DNA of 64,000 nucleotides from Heligmosomoides polygyrus polygyrus (GCA_947396885.1 OX377205.1:23609407-23673406), one strand, 5' to 3'. Positions 44,485 to 56,558 are shown, numbered from the stretch's first letter. A program made the numbers and translations. Notes: generated by a model from the sequence alone, not told the origin.

Positions 44485-45378
44485 GGGGGGGGGGGCAAAA
44501 GTAATGAGACAAAATGAAAAAATCTTTATCTCCTTATAACTCAGTTACAACTCAACGATGCTTAGGAATGTATTTGCCATTAAGGGCAATGACCTTGCTG
44601 CCATCGCTCAGCCAACTTCCTGATCCCATCTTTCCAGAACTGCTTGGGCCTGGTGTTGATCAACAGCTCGATATGGTTGTCAAGGACTGCTTGGATTCTT
44701 GTGTCCCTTCCGACCAGGAAGTCCTGTGCTCAAGAAGTAGTGGTAGTTGCATGGGGAGATGATCGGCGAATACGGTGGGTGAGGCATGTGAACGTAGCCC
44801 AGCTGGCCAAGCTTATCCGTGGATACTTGTTCCCGATGGGGTGCGACGTTGTCGAAAAGGAGAACCTTCTTGAGGCGCTGCGAATGAATAAGTTCGAACC
44901 GCAGGTCCATCTCTTCTATTTCGTTCACCATGGCCTTGGAGTTCATCGTAGTGCTCTTGGGAAACAGCTTCCGGTAAACCGGTCCATGGGCGCAGACCCA
45001 GAAGCTCCAAAGGTGCCTCTCGCCGTGAACATCTCGCCGTAACAGGTCACCAGGCCTCAACCAGACTCGCTGCTTGGCAGGGTTAGGGTAGAAGACGTAC
45101 TTCTCATCCTGCGTGAATATTGAGCCCAGGCTACTCGGGGTTGGGAATTGGGGGAGATTTGCGCGACCCAGGTCGACTCGTCAGACTGGGTTTCGGTATG
45201 AGACAGGCCGGGGTTTTGGCATGCTTCTGGAAAGGGCGGAAGTGGCAACTTCTCAGGTGGCCTTCAGTAAGTAGCATACAAACATACAAATACGATAAGC
45301 ACGAAACCAGACTCCAGCCACGAGATATATGTACACGGCATGGGGTGTCTCATTACTTTTGCCCCCCCCCCCCCCACC
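44485..45378 (-). mobile_element. Mariner transposon with N-terminal deletion, second copy, inactive
   Basis: G/C-homopolymer ends followed by GCAAAAGTAATGAGAC and its complement are flanked by TA. The minus strand encodes the same truncated transposase as the 29.8 kb copy: RMRPGDLL-like start, KKVLLFDNVAPHREQVSTDK (second Asp kept) and HPPYSPIISPCNYHYF, where the third catalytic Asp is replaced by Asn. The TIR ends carry runs of G and C where the other copy has GGGTGGGCC, probably from slippage. Confidence 0.9.
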
Positions 45379-45699
45379 TAATAGTCAACGTTCAGTATCA
45401 GGATAGAAGCGGTCCCGTATGTAAAAGCAGAATACATGACGCGTCTTTTGAATTTAATAGCACCGGATTTTCTTCTTCATTCTGCTTCTCTCTTTACACA
45501 TACACAAACACACATACACAAACGCTTACTCTCTTATATATGTAGTAGGAATAAATAAATTTTTAATCAAATTTGTATAAGAAAACTTTATGGTGTTTTA
45601 GGAAGAAATATATACACTTATTGAACAGAGACTTTCTTTATTACTTCAGATTTCCTAGTCCTGCAACTACAACAGTATCTTTGGTGCATAGTGCTTCAA

Positions 45700-45800
45700 C
45701 ACAAACGGTTGTTCAAGTGGAATGATTTTGCCATGCGCTCGTCCAAAATATTGCTGTGTTTATTCGATTGATAGTGTAAATACTGTTCACCTGAAGTTAT
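45700..45800. mobile_element. Family C fragment
   Basis: ATTTTGCCATGCGCTCGTCC and TATTCGATTGATAGTGTAAA match the family C body. Borders are lost. Confidence 0.4.
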
Positions 45801-46913
45801 ACAGTTAAGAACTCAAGATTGAGGTTCTTCTTCTTTTTTTTGTTCTGCTATATTATGTATTATGTATTCTACTTCTTTATTTGTTATAAATGTTGTAATC
45901 TTCTGATCTTACCACTAGTGGTTCTTGAGTAAGGGTGTGTGCCCTGAGATGCTGATGGAATTTTCCACCTTAGAGGGGAGGGGGATTCATTTGGTTGGTC
46001 TCCAAACTGCGCGCTATTGCTCTCGTTAGAGGATAATCAGGTTACACAATCGAGTCCCCTTCATATGGTGGCGGCTAAGTGCTGAAGGTTCCTCAGACTT
46101 CAAATTTATGGTGAGCTTATTTCCTTCTAATCCGTAAGGTTTGCTTCATTCTAGTTTTTTTTTGGCAGCAATTGATAGCCATCTCTGTAGGTATTGTCAA
46201 ATTGTCTCTTATACAAGCCAACTGAGGCTTAAAGAAACTGATTTGAATTGTTTCTGTCTCTTATTCCATCACACTTCGCCGTTTATCACGTTCAGTTCAG
46301 GTAACCGAATAGTTCCAGCGCTTCTTTTTCTATTCTATGCGATGCAGGGTGTCAGTTGTGGTAGAGATCGCAGTAAAGTAGCGAGGAAATAGCTTCTGCT
46401 AACATGATGAAGAGGGTATTACACTGTTGAACTACGATCTATACCCCTACTGGAAGGTTGTTGGAATTCGTCGTGGTCGCATCACGTTTCTATCTTTGTT
46501 CTTCGACTGCAGCTTGCAGTTGGCGGGCTGCTCATAATCTTAAACGCTTTCTTAATACATTCTTTTCTACTGTCTAGGGAGCTCAAAACCCATAATCACA
46601 ATGGAATTAATCCTGCTTTCAACGGTGTCTTTCCCAGGGACGAATTAATTAAATTGCAGTTTCTATTACAATTCCCTAGTGCTCTGACACTGCCTCAAAG
46701 GATTTTCTCCGCGATATCTCATTGGACATGGGAACGGAAGAAGTAAGAAATGCACAAAGAAAATTTCTAGTTAACGAACGAGCTAACGGTGGGTAAAGAA
46801 TGCAAGTTAGAAAAAGTCGAAGTTTCATTATTGTAAAAGCGTCGCTTCGACCAAATCGTACGATTAATTGACTTATATATGTAGCTCAATTGTTTTCTTT
46901 CTGTTGTTGATTA
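45801..46913. other. Mostly unassigned; possible family B tail at 46214-46250
   Basis: CAAGCCAACTGAGGCTTAAA at 46214 resembles the 3' region of family B, without a tRNA-like part. Nothing else is recognised. Confidence 0.35.
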
Positions 46914-47206
46914 AGGCACGTATAGCGCAATCGGAGGAGGTGCCGGGTATCGCGTGCACCCGATACCAGGTTCCTGGTTCGAATTTCCCACTTAAGTCAA
47001 CCAAGCCTTCCACCCCTCCGGGGTGGTTGAATTGGTGCCACAATTGTCTGGTAAGAACAAAGCGCTGAGTTCTTCATTGGCTTGCCACGGCAAGTCATTG
47101 TTTCGCCAAATACTCATTCAAATCACCTCCACAACATCCCGTAGAAGTAGAATGCGTGGCGTATCCCAGAAGTGTTGAGTATCGCCCTCCTTTATCCTTT
47201 ATTAAA
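46914..47206 (+). mobile_element. SINE-A copy, near full length
   Basis: A box TATAGCGCAATCGGAGG, B box TGGTTCGAATTTCCC, body CCGGGGTGGTTGAATTGGTG, and tail CTTTATCCTTTATT. Flanking ATTAAGG and ATTAAAGG may be a weak target duplication. Confidence 0.9.
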
Positions 47207-47544
47207 GGTGGATTCCGAGTTGATTCCGAGTTGTGAGTTGCTTTTTGGTCTTTCTTTCTTCTTACCGTAGTTCCTCGCCGTTCGTAATCTTCGTTCTGGT
47301 AGTTATTTTCCACGTTGTTAGCATTTGCATACTAAATAATACGACGGTCAACATAGTGTACGATTCGATCTGGCTCAAGCACTCACATCGCTGCCACTTA
47401 CGTTGGATAGAAAAGTCGTGATTTTGCTTGAACATTTCCGTCATTCATATCTTACAAAACCGAGTTTTTTGAAAAAGAACTTTTGCAACAAATTTTTATA
47501 GCACTGTTAGTAGTAATTTGTTCTGCACTCTAGTTGCAGATGTT

Positions 47545-47805
47545 GAGTGTAGGGCGCACTATCTATGTGAACTACTTCGGATGTCGTGGTGGAGTTTTGA
47601 ATGTGAATGTGTGTGCTATACATTGAACGACTTGTGGTGGCTAGCCGTTAGACAAGTCATTCTGGCCCTTCCCACGCAATTCTTGTACCAACTCGCCGAT
47701 CATGGACGGTTGGAAAACTTGGCTGGCCTGGTGGGATCCGAAGCAAGAACCTCGATTTGGGATGCACGCAAGAGCTGTCATCTCCTTCGTTAATACCACC
47801 ACGCA
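47545..47805 (-). mobile_element. SINE-A copy, diverged
   Basis: CGGATGTCGTGGTGGAGTTT, ACGACTTGTGGTGGCTAGCC, TTGTACCAACTCGCCGATCA and CTGGCCTGGTGGGATCCGAA are in inverted family order. Confidence 0.75.
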
Positions 47806-47819
47806 CCTACTCGATCATA

Positions 47820-48098
47820 AGAATAAAGGTTAAAGGACGGCGCTACTCAATCCCTTCTGGGATGCGCCACGCATTCTGCTTCTACGACGTGAAGGCGATT
47901 TGAATGCGCATTCGGCCATACAATGAATTGCGGTAACTAGACGATGAAGAATTCAGCGCTTTATCCTTCCCAGACAGTTCTGGTAGCAATTCACCGACTC
48001 CGGAGGGATGGAAGCCTTGGTTGGCGTGGGCAGGAAATCCGAACCAAGAACCTGGTAACGGATCCACGCGACAGCCGGAACCTCCTCCGATTGCGCCT
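47820..48098 (-). mobile_element. SINE-A copy with short target duplication
   Basis: A complete inverted copy from AGAATAAAGGTTAAAGGACG to CTCCTCCGATTGCGCC. TCGATCATA occurs at 47811-47819 and again at 48099-48107, a probable 9-bp target duplication. It sits next to another inverted SINE-A. Confidence 0.88.
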
Positions 48099-48235
48099 TC
48101 GATCATATGTTACAGAAATCAGGAGGTGTTTGTTTTTCAAAAGGAAATTTTCTACATGATTCCCAAACCCTTGTCAGTGGCGTTTTATTTCTTCGTAACA
48201 TTTTGAGAATGCATCGTGTTTTCTGTGAGCTCTGT

Positions 48236-48346
48236 GGATGCGTGGTAGTGCCTGGACGAAGCGTCTGTGGTCGTGTGCGCTCCAAATAGAGCTCCATGGT
48301 TCAACTCCTGCCTTGGCCAGCCAAGCCTTCTATCTCTGGTTAAGCA
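48236..48346 (+). mobile_element. SINE-A head fragment
   Basis: GGATGCGTGGTAGTGCCTGG (A-box region), CATGGTTCAACTCCTGCC (B box) and CCAGCCAAGCC follow family order. The copy ends after about 110 bp. Confidence 0.6.
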
Positions 48347-49377
48347 ACCCATCCGTTTTCCTTTCTCAGGAATAGACTTTTGAAGCTGGGTAGCTGATGC
48401 AGCATATTCCCGAATAAGAGTTTCTGGGAGCGTTGTTCGAGACTTTAATAACCCGATTCGCGGAACGGCACATGGTGAATCAGAGTGGGGAAGGTTTGCA
48501 GAGCACATGAGACGGAATGAGGAAGCGCTGCGATGACGCTGTTATTGTGGAGCCCACGCGTCTCCTTGCAGACGCTGCAGACCTCGTTCTCGCCATAGAA
48601 ACACAGCGCTGCAGCGGAACATTCCTTGCGTGACGGCCCCGCTCTTCAGACTCTACGTCAACCAGGAATTCAGACATATATGCAGGGGAAAGGAAGTCAC
48701 GGCAGTAAGGCCTGTGCACTGTGCTGGCTGGCTGAGCCCATTGTGCTGGCTGGGTGGTGGGAACTGTGGTGTTAGAATGGCTCCATCATTCTATCTCACC
48801 ACCAGATGTCCCTATATGTACTTCAGCCCCTTCGTTCCTTTCCTGCGTAGATTAGAAATTGAAACCGTAGCCCCCAAAGATTGAATGTCGAACAAAGCTT
48901 AATCTCTTCATACTATGCACAAACAGTCTCACACTTCACTGTCTTCCACACTGGCGGATTGCTCTTCTTCTTCTGCGTCAGCTCTTTCGAAAACGTCTTC
49001 TTACCCGTAAGCTGTGTATGTGCTTTTGGAATTCCTGATGCATTGGGAAGGAATCAAAAACTACCTTTGGGTGCAAGTCTTGACTTGGTTCAGTCCATAT
49101 CACTTTCACATTTGGCTGCTTTACACTAGTCAATACTATCGCAGATCTTCTACAACAGTTATATTGCTTATGTATCCGTGCGCAGCATTTTCAATAAAAG
49201 ATGTTGGACAATTTTCCCCGTTTTTTTAGAGGAAAATGAACCTTTCTTAAACCCCCTTTCTAAGCTTGCTATTATTGCAGATTTTCGCAATGTAGTCCGG
49301 TACTTAGATTAGTTTAGAAGACACCCGATTTGACTTAGATATCCACCTTTTTGAAGTTTGAAAGCATAGTATAAATA
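48347..49377. other. No recognised feature
   Basis: Short unassigned open frames on both strands. 49.31-49.36 kb resembles a family C right end. Confidence 0.4.
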
Positions 49378-49633
49378 ACATATTCACGTCAAAGGGACAC
49401 GTTTGGAAACGAAACTGGAACTGATCAGAGATAGTTTGACGCTTTTCAAATCAAATTGAGCATCCTCCGAATCGAAATGACCGTCTTCCGGACTAAACTG
49501 GAGGCACTCCGAGGAGGTTGGAACAATTTTTTATTCAAGGAAAATTTGCGGCGACTTCTTTCATTGAAATCTTTAAACTTAAAGAGTGGCCAATTTGATT
49601 TGATTGTTTATTTTAGCGTGAAAATGGTATGTT
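49378..49633. mobile_element. Family C deletion derivative
   Basis: The left part has ATTCACGTCAAAGGGACACG, and the right end GTGAAAATGGTAT is the complement of the family terminus. Most of the body is deleted. An RTE fragment starts immediately after the right end. Confidence 0.5.
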
Positions 49634-50105
49634 ACTTGTATCATCTGTCGTCCCGTTGATCATTGAGTTGTTCGAGTCGGGCGCCAGAAGCGTATCCATT
49701 CGTCCCCGTCGCGTGCCAGAGTGCTCCAATGGATCCTCCTCGCTCGAGGGACACGGAGAGCGTCATGTCATTCGTTCAGCACTTTCACGAAGAAATCCGA
49801 CCAACGCGTTGGTGGACGTCCTGGAGTTCCTTTGACATTTCGCGGAATCCAGTCGGTGACGGCTGTCGTCAAGCGGGTGCCTGCGAAGCGCATTACGTGA
49901 CCGGCCCACCTAATTTTCGACGACGTGGCCTATGCCACAACGTCTCTGATCTTTGAACGCGGACGAAGCTCGGAACTTCGGAGGGCTTCTCTTGCTTGTG
50001 GGAATCGTGTCATTCGAGCATCGTCCTCTCCATTCCACGCTGCGCGACGCTGATCGCATGTTCATCCTGCATTCGCATGGCCCATGTCGCATCCGGTGGA
50101 TATCA
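49634..50105 (-). pseudogene. RTE-type retrotransposon, 3' end of the reverse transcriptase ORF, decayed
   Basis: In the minus strand the RTE C-terminal segment is recognisable from the region of SVEWRGRCSNDTIPT, KRSPPKFRASSAFKDQRRCG and VVEN (frame-shadow of the conserved tail), through the tryptophan-rich RW-RAV-D segment to the final residues and the ATCATCTGTCGTCCCGTTGA 3' end. Frameshifts are present. It is closely similar to the 0.1, 10.1 and 37.5 kb fragments. Confidence 0.82.
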
Positions 50106-50137
50106 CACTAGAACAGCTTATTCAGGTGGTGAAATAC

Positions 50138-50200
50138 GGTCAAAATCTTGGCTCAGGCAAAACTCGAACCTACATCATCTTCTGCATCTTTGTTCATTTC
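50138..50200 (-). mobile_element. Family B fragment, old
   Basis: CAGGCAAAACTCGAACCTAC then ATCATCTTCTGC is a decayed inverted T-arm of the tRNA-like sequence. Upstream GGTCAAAATCTT fits the family tail. Confidence 0.5.
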
Positions 50201-51052
50201 CGCCGTCCAGGGTGTTTCCGTTTTAGTTCCTTTCTATGACTTTTTTGCTATTTTTAGTTTTGTTATTTTTGAATCTACCTGTTCTTTGTGCTGATGTTCT
50301 CTAACTAACTGTTTTTGAGGCTCTAACTAATTTTGTGATGTTTTCTGTGCTTGCCTGATTGCTTGTCCTGCTTGTCCTCGGTGATGGTTTTCCCAATACT
50401 ATTGTTTTTCACAACACAACAGATCCCCAGAACTCATGCTTCATACGTATCTATGGCACTCCTTGTCTTCCAGTGTTGCACTCTGTTCTTCTGTTTTCGT
50501 CTTATTTCAGTCCGGTTTTTGCTCTAAGAGCTTGTCGACGCCATACCTCGTGAGGAAATTCGTCGGCGATTTTGATCAGCACCGAAATGCACTGACGATA
50601 ATTAACATGGCAGCTGGCGAATCTTGCGAACAACATGTTTCACTCGTTGTTTCCTTGTGGTGTAGCCCATCACCTTCTTTATTATTATAAAAAGGTATTT
50701 ATGTCGGATCTTTTAACTGGCGTCCTCAGTTTACAGAAACAGAAACGAGATCGAATAGTCACTTGAAACGCAACGTTTTTACAAAGAACGGTATCAACCT
50801 AATATGAAAAACTAGATACATATATGACGGTAAAGGAGCAAAACATTGAGGAATTCTGTTTAGCAGAACTTGTCGAAGTACATAAAGTATTCTTCAAAAT
50901 GATTCTGGAATTCTCGGAGTATGTTTTGTGCCCAGTGGGTCACAGACTTCATTTCGCCATATATGCTGGGCATTTTCGCCTTTTCTGCAAAAATCAGTTT
51001 GCGGAATGAACAAAAAATATTTTCGGGCAATATTTTTGAAAACGCTATATAA
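50201..51052. other. No recognised feature
   Basis: T-rich with short open frames. No motif found. Confidence 0.45.
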
Positions 51053-51413
51053 AGGATGGTTTATCTGATTGATTTGAACCAGCAATCTACAAACTTAAAT
51101 AAATAATTAAATTTAAATTTAATTAATTAATAAATAATAGCTGGCTGATGTGGACAGATAGCCTTGGTGTGAACCTGAACAAGAGTAAGCGACATATTCA
51201 CACATTTAGAGGGGCATGCTCTTTTCTTCCGGCTCAGCTGCAAGTTGTGCCACTTGTTCCCCTAGTTCAAAATTGGTTGCCAAAGGGTTGCAACTGCCGG
51301 GTGATTTGTCGATCTGTTGTTTAAGTGCTGTCTTTTTTTTCTTTTTCTTTTCTTCATTGCATGGCTCGTTTCGATCTCGTTTTCTGGCGTTTTGTGCACG
51401 TCTATTTGACGTA

Positions 51414-51480
<67 letters not shown>

Positions 51481-51481
51481 A
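51053..51481 (+). mobile_element. Family F repeat with AAAT tail, copy 1
   Basis: Starts AAAGGATGGTTTATCTGATT and contains TGGCTGATGTGGACAGATAG. It ends GTGCACGTCTATTTGACGTA followed by about 17 TAAA units. A nearly identical copy lies at 56.2 kb. No ORF. The tail suggests a retroposon 3' end or SINE. Confidence 0.8.
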
Positions 51482-51482
51482 T
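51411..51482. repeat. AAAT microsatellite tail
   Basis: Uninterrupted TAAA units at the 3' end of the family F repeat. The YLFI-repeat frame across it is spurious. Confidence 0.95.
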
Positions 51483-51736
51483 ATTATTCACAAATAATGA
51501 AAAACTGACGCAGATTCTAAGACCATAGCTACATTGGTTCGACTTCGATTTATGTGTTTTTGTTCCTCTTGTATAAAAAAACTTTTTTACAGCGATTTCG
51601 TTGTTTTTGGCTACCGCAGGTTTGAACGGCTCTATTGCGCACAACGTTTTTCTAAAAATAGACCTAATGATTCTTAAAACCTCTTGAAATGTCTGGAGCT
51701 CAATGGGGAAGCATGTGTGTGTTCGACAAATACGTG

Positions 51737-52160
51737 TATACCATTTTTATTCTAAATTGGACACTCTTCTAAGTCAGATTAACGATCTGAAAACTAAAAA
51801 ACTAAACATCTTACAAATCAGAGCTAGCTCTGTTCAGATTAAAAACTTTAGTTTTACTTTTTTTGAAGTTTTAATTCGCCTACCGATTAAGTGAACACAT
51901 TGTTCGAAATTTTATAATCCTTGTTTTTTAAGGAAAAGTAATGGCTTGTTTTATTGTTTTTAAAGTTCGTTCTAAGGAGCAGAAATGAAGTTTCTCCAAG
52001 TGACGGAAGGAGAGATTGTACCATGCCCTCGTTCAAGAAGTCGCGATTTTCACTCGAATGAAGGCAAAATTTATGTTTGCATGGGGTTTTTCAGCCGGCA
52101 ATGGTGAACGGAAGTGCTCCTCTTCTTCTGTTAACGATGAAACAAATACAATTGTAAAGA
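51737..52160. mobile_element. Family C partial copy
   Basis: Left end TATACCATTTTTATTCTAAA then TTGGACACTC, body CGCCTACCGATTAAGTGAAC and TTTCACTCGAATGAAGGCAA. The right end is missing. Confidence 0.55.
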
Positions 52161-52463
52161 ACACACGTACTGTCACCTTGACTTTCACAATGAACCTCAC
52201 TCATCGCTGTATCCTATTTGGCAAGTTTAGGGCGAATTCACGGCCTGCAGACATAAGAAACCTCCTTACTCTTCGCTAGGAACCGAACGAGCCTAAAATC
52301 GATTATTGGTCAGCACTATAGCGGCGCCCGTTCCGATGTGCTCCAAGTGAACCCATTAAACCGTTTTCTTAAGCGAATGTAGAAATTCCTTAGCTCTCTG
52401 ACAAGTTCCGTGAGTAGGCATGGTCACTTTAGGTTTCGCTGACAATTTGTCTATTTAAGCGAA

Positions 52464-52756
52464 GGGCGCGTGTAGCGCAGTCGGAGGAGGCGCGACTGTC
52501 GCGTGCACCCGATACCAGGTTCGTGGTTCGGATTTCCCGCCCAGGCCAACCAAGCCTTCCATCCCTGCGGGGTCGGTGAAGTGGTACAGACGTGTCTGGG
52601 AAGGATAAAGCGCTGACTTGTTCATCGGCTGGCCACTGCAAGTCATTGTATGGCCAAATACGCGTTCATATCGCCTCACGACATCCCGTAGAAGTAGAAT
52701 GCGCTGGAGCATCCCAAAAGGGATTGAGTAAGGCCGTTCCTTTATCCTATCCTTTA
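52464..52756 (+). mobile_element. SINE-A copy, near full length
   Basis: Head GGGCGCGTGTAGCGCAGTCG, B box TGGTTCGGATTTCCC, body GACGTGTCTGGGAAGGATAA, tail CCTTTATCCTATCC. Flanks TATTTAAGCGAAG and TATTTTGGCGAAAG may be a decayed target duplication. Confidence 0.92.
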
Positions 52757-54060
52757 TTTTGGCGAAAGCTTTTAATGTTAATGAAAAGGAAGTGGCTAAC
52801 TACCTGGACTAGTTCATCTCTTCATTTTCGCGCCGTTTTGTGGTTAAGAACGATGTCGTTTTCTTCTACCTCCCTCCTATATCTGTTAGACCATTCGATC
52901 CTTCATTTGGCGAGAGTACTAGGGTGGCCTGTTTTCGTTGTTACCAAATAGCTCCAAACTTCGTTAAACTCCATCCAATTATGAGGGCCCCTTTCGTTGC
53001 CACTCGGTCAGTAGCTGTCTGTGCGAAGTGAAAGTGCATAGTTCTACGAGGGTGTCTGCAGAGCGTTCTCATGAAAGCTGCCGATTAAGCTTGGAATCAG
53101 CTTATGCTTTCACCGCGGTCGTTCTTCCCACTCGTTTACGGAGCTGCAGAGTCTAGCGTTCCTGCACTGCATTTCGGAATTGTGCTCTATTGCATTTTTG
53201 ATAGAGGTTCGTTGGAGCGTTCATTGACTTGAAAATAGTCGATCCATCAGAATTTCTGAGGATTTATAGCACCCAGCGTCTCCTCCTATCCCACTGCCAC
53301 ATTATAATGCAGTTCGTCCTTCGTTTTCAGTCTAAGTGTCGCTTCTCTGGTAGTGAGCCAACCAAAATTGCCGAGATATGCTCGGTTTTGTCCGAGCTGC
53401 TCTGCTCGGTGGGTCTGGTCTGCTCCATACGCCTGAAAAGTGACGGGTTTCTAGCAGAACGTGGGTGTCTGTGGCAGAAGTGCAAGGGGGTGTTCAATGA
53501 GCACGGACGTCTTCAGTTTTTGGGACGCGATGGCGTGTATGGAGGCGTCCCCCGCTGCGAGTCTCGTTTAAGAATGCTTGATGACTATGGTGACGACAGT
53601 AGAATCAGCTGTTCCTGACCTCAGGGGTTTAACTGCCCCGTAACGAGTGACGGGTATTTCGTAGAGAATTTGAGTGATTCTAACTCCGTTAGACGTTTCG
53701 AGACGTCCTTATGAGGTGGTACATATATCTCAGTCCACTAGTAGAGTTCGAATCCTGTTGGTTCCAAGTTTTCTCCAGAACTTGCCACCTTACCATTAGT
53801 AATTTCTCAGAACGTGAACATAACTATGAACATATTAGCAACATTATGCCATGCCTTGGAGAAGCACGTATTATTATTAGGTTGGACCGAAGGTTCCTAA
53901 GTGGTTTGAGTTTTTTCGTTTTCTCCGTTTTTAAGTGTTATACTCCACCAATTTAGCAAGTGTCCCAATTTAGCAAGTGTTCTTAGTATAAATACCTATC
54001 AAAAATATTTAGTTTTATGAGCATGTAAAATATAAGAGGTGACCTGTAAAAATTAAAAAG
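52757..54060. other. Unassigned; one 129-codon open frame
   Basis: A plus-strand frame (53229-53618) contains several Cys but no motif I can name. No repeat borders or splice context support it as a gene. Confidence 0.35.
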
Positions 54061-54061
54061 T

Positions 54062-54142
54062 CTACACCCTTACACCCCTTTTCATGAGGGCCCGATCTTC
54101 ATGCCGAAGAAGAGCCCTCAGGAAAAGGGGTGTAAGGGTGTG
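54062..54142. other. Strong hairpin, 30-bp arms
   Basis: The left arm CTACACCCTTACACCCCTTT then TCATGAGGGC pairs with the right arm at 54113-54142 with two mismatches. The loop is 21 nt. It could be a small-RNA hairpin or a tiny foldback element. Confidence 0.7.
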
Positions 54143-54313
54143 GGGTCTTCTGGCTTGAATTTCAGAAATGCTAGCACAGAAATACATGGATATTTTAGAG
54201 CTATGTTTTACCAAGGCTATCTAAAGGCTCACCGCTTGCTTAAGAGGCATTTTGAACGAAAAATACTTAACCTTAAAATGATGGAAGGCCTTGTTTAGAA
54301 TTGTTCATTGGAA

Positions 54314-54495
54314 TAAGGATAAAAGACGGTGTTAATAAATTCATCGTGGGATGCGCCACGCATTCCAGTTCTACGGAATGTTGTGATGGCGATGCAAATG
54401 CGTATTAGGCCACACAATGACTTACGGTGGCCAGCCGATGAACAACTCAGCGCACTCGCGGAGCGTGGTATCCCACCCCTCCGACTGCGCTCGAT
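54314..54495 (-). mobile_element. SINE-A copy with internal deletion
   Basis: Tail AAGGATAAAAGACGG, GATGCGCCACGCATTCCAGT and TACGGTGGCCAGCCGATGAA. It then jumps directly to the tRNA-like end (CCTCCGACTGCGCTCG), losing about 110 bp of the body. Confidence 0.8.
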
Positions 54496-54502
54496 TACAA
54501 GA

Positions 54503-54600
54503 GAAAATGCCCGAACTGCGCCGCGTCTGTTTCGGTGCGAGAAAATGCCCGCAGCCAGGGGTGAAGATGTCCACAGCCAGGGCAGAAAATATCTGCGGCC
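54503..54600. repeat. AGAAAATGCCCG repeats
   Basis: AGAAAATGCCCG occurs twice, and a related AGAAAATATCTGCGG follows, spaced 30-50 bp. The inverted form of the motif is repeated at 56.87-56.95 kb. Confidence 0.6.
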
Positions 54601-56176
54601 ACTGAACGGTTTTCGATTGGATCCACTACAACAACCACTACAACAAAACACATGGACAGGGATACGGTATTTTTCTCATGCCGTCCAGGAAAGGGCATGA
54701 GAAATCGTGGACGTGGCAACTGAAACTGTGGCACCATCATTCGGATTCCCTAGCGGACTTAATGGCCTTACCGTTATAGAGAAGCTTTGGAGAATACGAG
54801 GAAAGATTCTCGTTATAACAGGCATGCTCAACGGTTAAATTAGTACCAGCGGTGTTTTATGTGACAAGGACACTTGAAAACACTGAAAGGAGCGAAAGAA
54901 GGGCTTTCGCCCAGATCTCAATTTCTAGAACGTAAAACTAGAACACAAGCACATCAGCGGAACCGGGTAGCTTAGAATTACTTTCGAAGCATTAAGCTGC
55001 GGAACTGTAGGCCACCTCAATTTTTGATTTGTTTTTGAGCCACATGAACGCCACATGCAGTGAACAGTAGAGTGCATGCTCTTCAAAATTATGAGAAGTA
55101 GAAAATGAAAAAATGGCAGAATTTATTTGGGAATTTATTTACAAGTTGGCCTTTAGGAGGTCTTTCTGATGAAGTCTTTTTGACCAATCATTTCCTTCTT
55201 TACTAAAACAGGATTTGAGCATAGATATTTCAACATTCTTTGCTTTTCAAGTGATTTTCATCTGATACACCGTTGGTACCGTAAATACTTGCTGTACTCT
55301 TTTTTATTAAAGTTTTTCTCAGTGTTGGATTTTTATTTTGATTGGCTTTGTTGCTGTTTTCTGACATTTCCACATATCTGAATAAATGATTTAAGTATCT
55401 GAATGGTTAGTGCAACACAGGTTTTACCAGAAACGTTATTAAAATGATGTTAAAGACATGTTAAAGACGAAGCATTAGAATGATTTCGTGTTTTGCTTGC
55501 TGTTATTGTTTGCGCACTATGTCTACTTTTAGGTCATAGAGTACTATGTTTTAGAGCACCCACCGCGACGATGACTCTCATTTAAGCCAATGGTTTCCCA
55601 CAAGTATTTTTAACATTAACATGACTATTTAAGTTGCATTACTTTGCGACTTACCGGCCATCTGCACTCTTTGGTAGGATCCTCCTAATTTTTGGTCCTA
55701 CATAGAGATGGTGGCCTATTGCACTGGGCTTCTAGGACTGAGCATGTTCACTAGAGCTATTATTTCCTCTTATCTAGCGCACCTATTTGCTCCATCTTTT
55801 TCTTTTTTTCTTGGCTACCTGTCCTAGTTACCAGTCCCATGGTACAGCCAGCGTACGCTTGTGTCGAAGTTCTGTTATCTATTGTATGGCAATATAGTGA
55901 TATATTAGTTTCCTTATGGAGTTAAATCATCCTTTTTCAGTACTTTTCCTACGGCAGTGTATACCTGGCGTTGCTGAATCTTCTAGGCTCACAATGTGTT
56001 TTGAACTTACGTGCTAGGTAATTTGCGTAAGGCGTTCCATAGGGCCACAGGTGCCATGTTCCAATATATTCTTCAGTCCGCTTAGAATTCTTCCCATACT
56101 ATTGAAAGCCTCTTCTATAGGACTGTCTACGGGACATGCTCTTCGTTGGTCTTCGCCGACATGCACGCTGCCCGTA
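54601..56176. other. No recognised feature
   Basis: AT-rich, no substantial open frame and no repeat border seen. Confidence 0.45.
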
Positions 56177-56558
56177 AAGGATGGTTTATCTGATTGATTT
56201 AACCAGCAATCTACAAACTTAAATAAATAATTAAATTTAAATTTAATTAATTAAATTAATAATAGCTGGCTGATGTGGACAGATAGCCTTGGTGTGAACC
56301 TGAACAAGAGTAAGCGACATATTCACACATTTAGAGGGGCATGCTCTTTTCTTCCGGTTCAGCTGCAAGTTGTGCCACTTATTCTCCTAGTTCAAAATTG
56401 GTTGCCAAAGGGTTGCAACTGCCGGGTGATTTGTCGTTCTCGTTGTTTTAGTTTTGTCTTTTTTTTTTCTTCATTGCATGGCATGTTTCGATCTTGTTTT
56501 CTGGCGTTTTGTGCACGTCTATTTGACGTATAAATAAATAAATAAATAAATAAATAAA
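56177..56558 (+). mobile_element. Family F repeat with AAAT tail, copy 2
   Basis: Same start, body and GTGCACGTCTATTTGACGTA end as the 51.1 kb copy, with a few substitutions and small indels. The tail is shorter (about seven TAAA units). Confidence 0.8.

Noticed and set aside
53740..53780. A tRNA or SINE head based on a B-box-like GAGTTCGAATCCTG
   Set aside because: No A box at the right distance, and no SINE-A or family B sequence follows.
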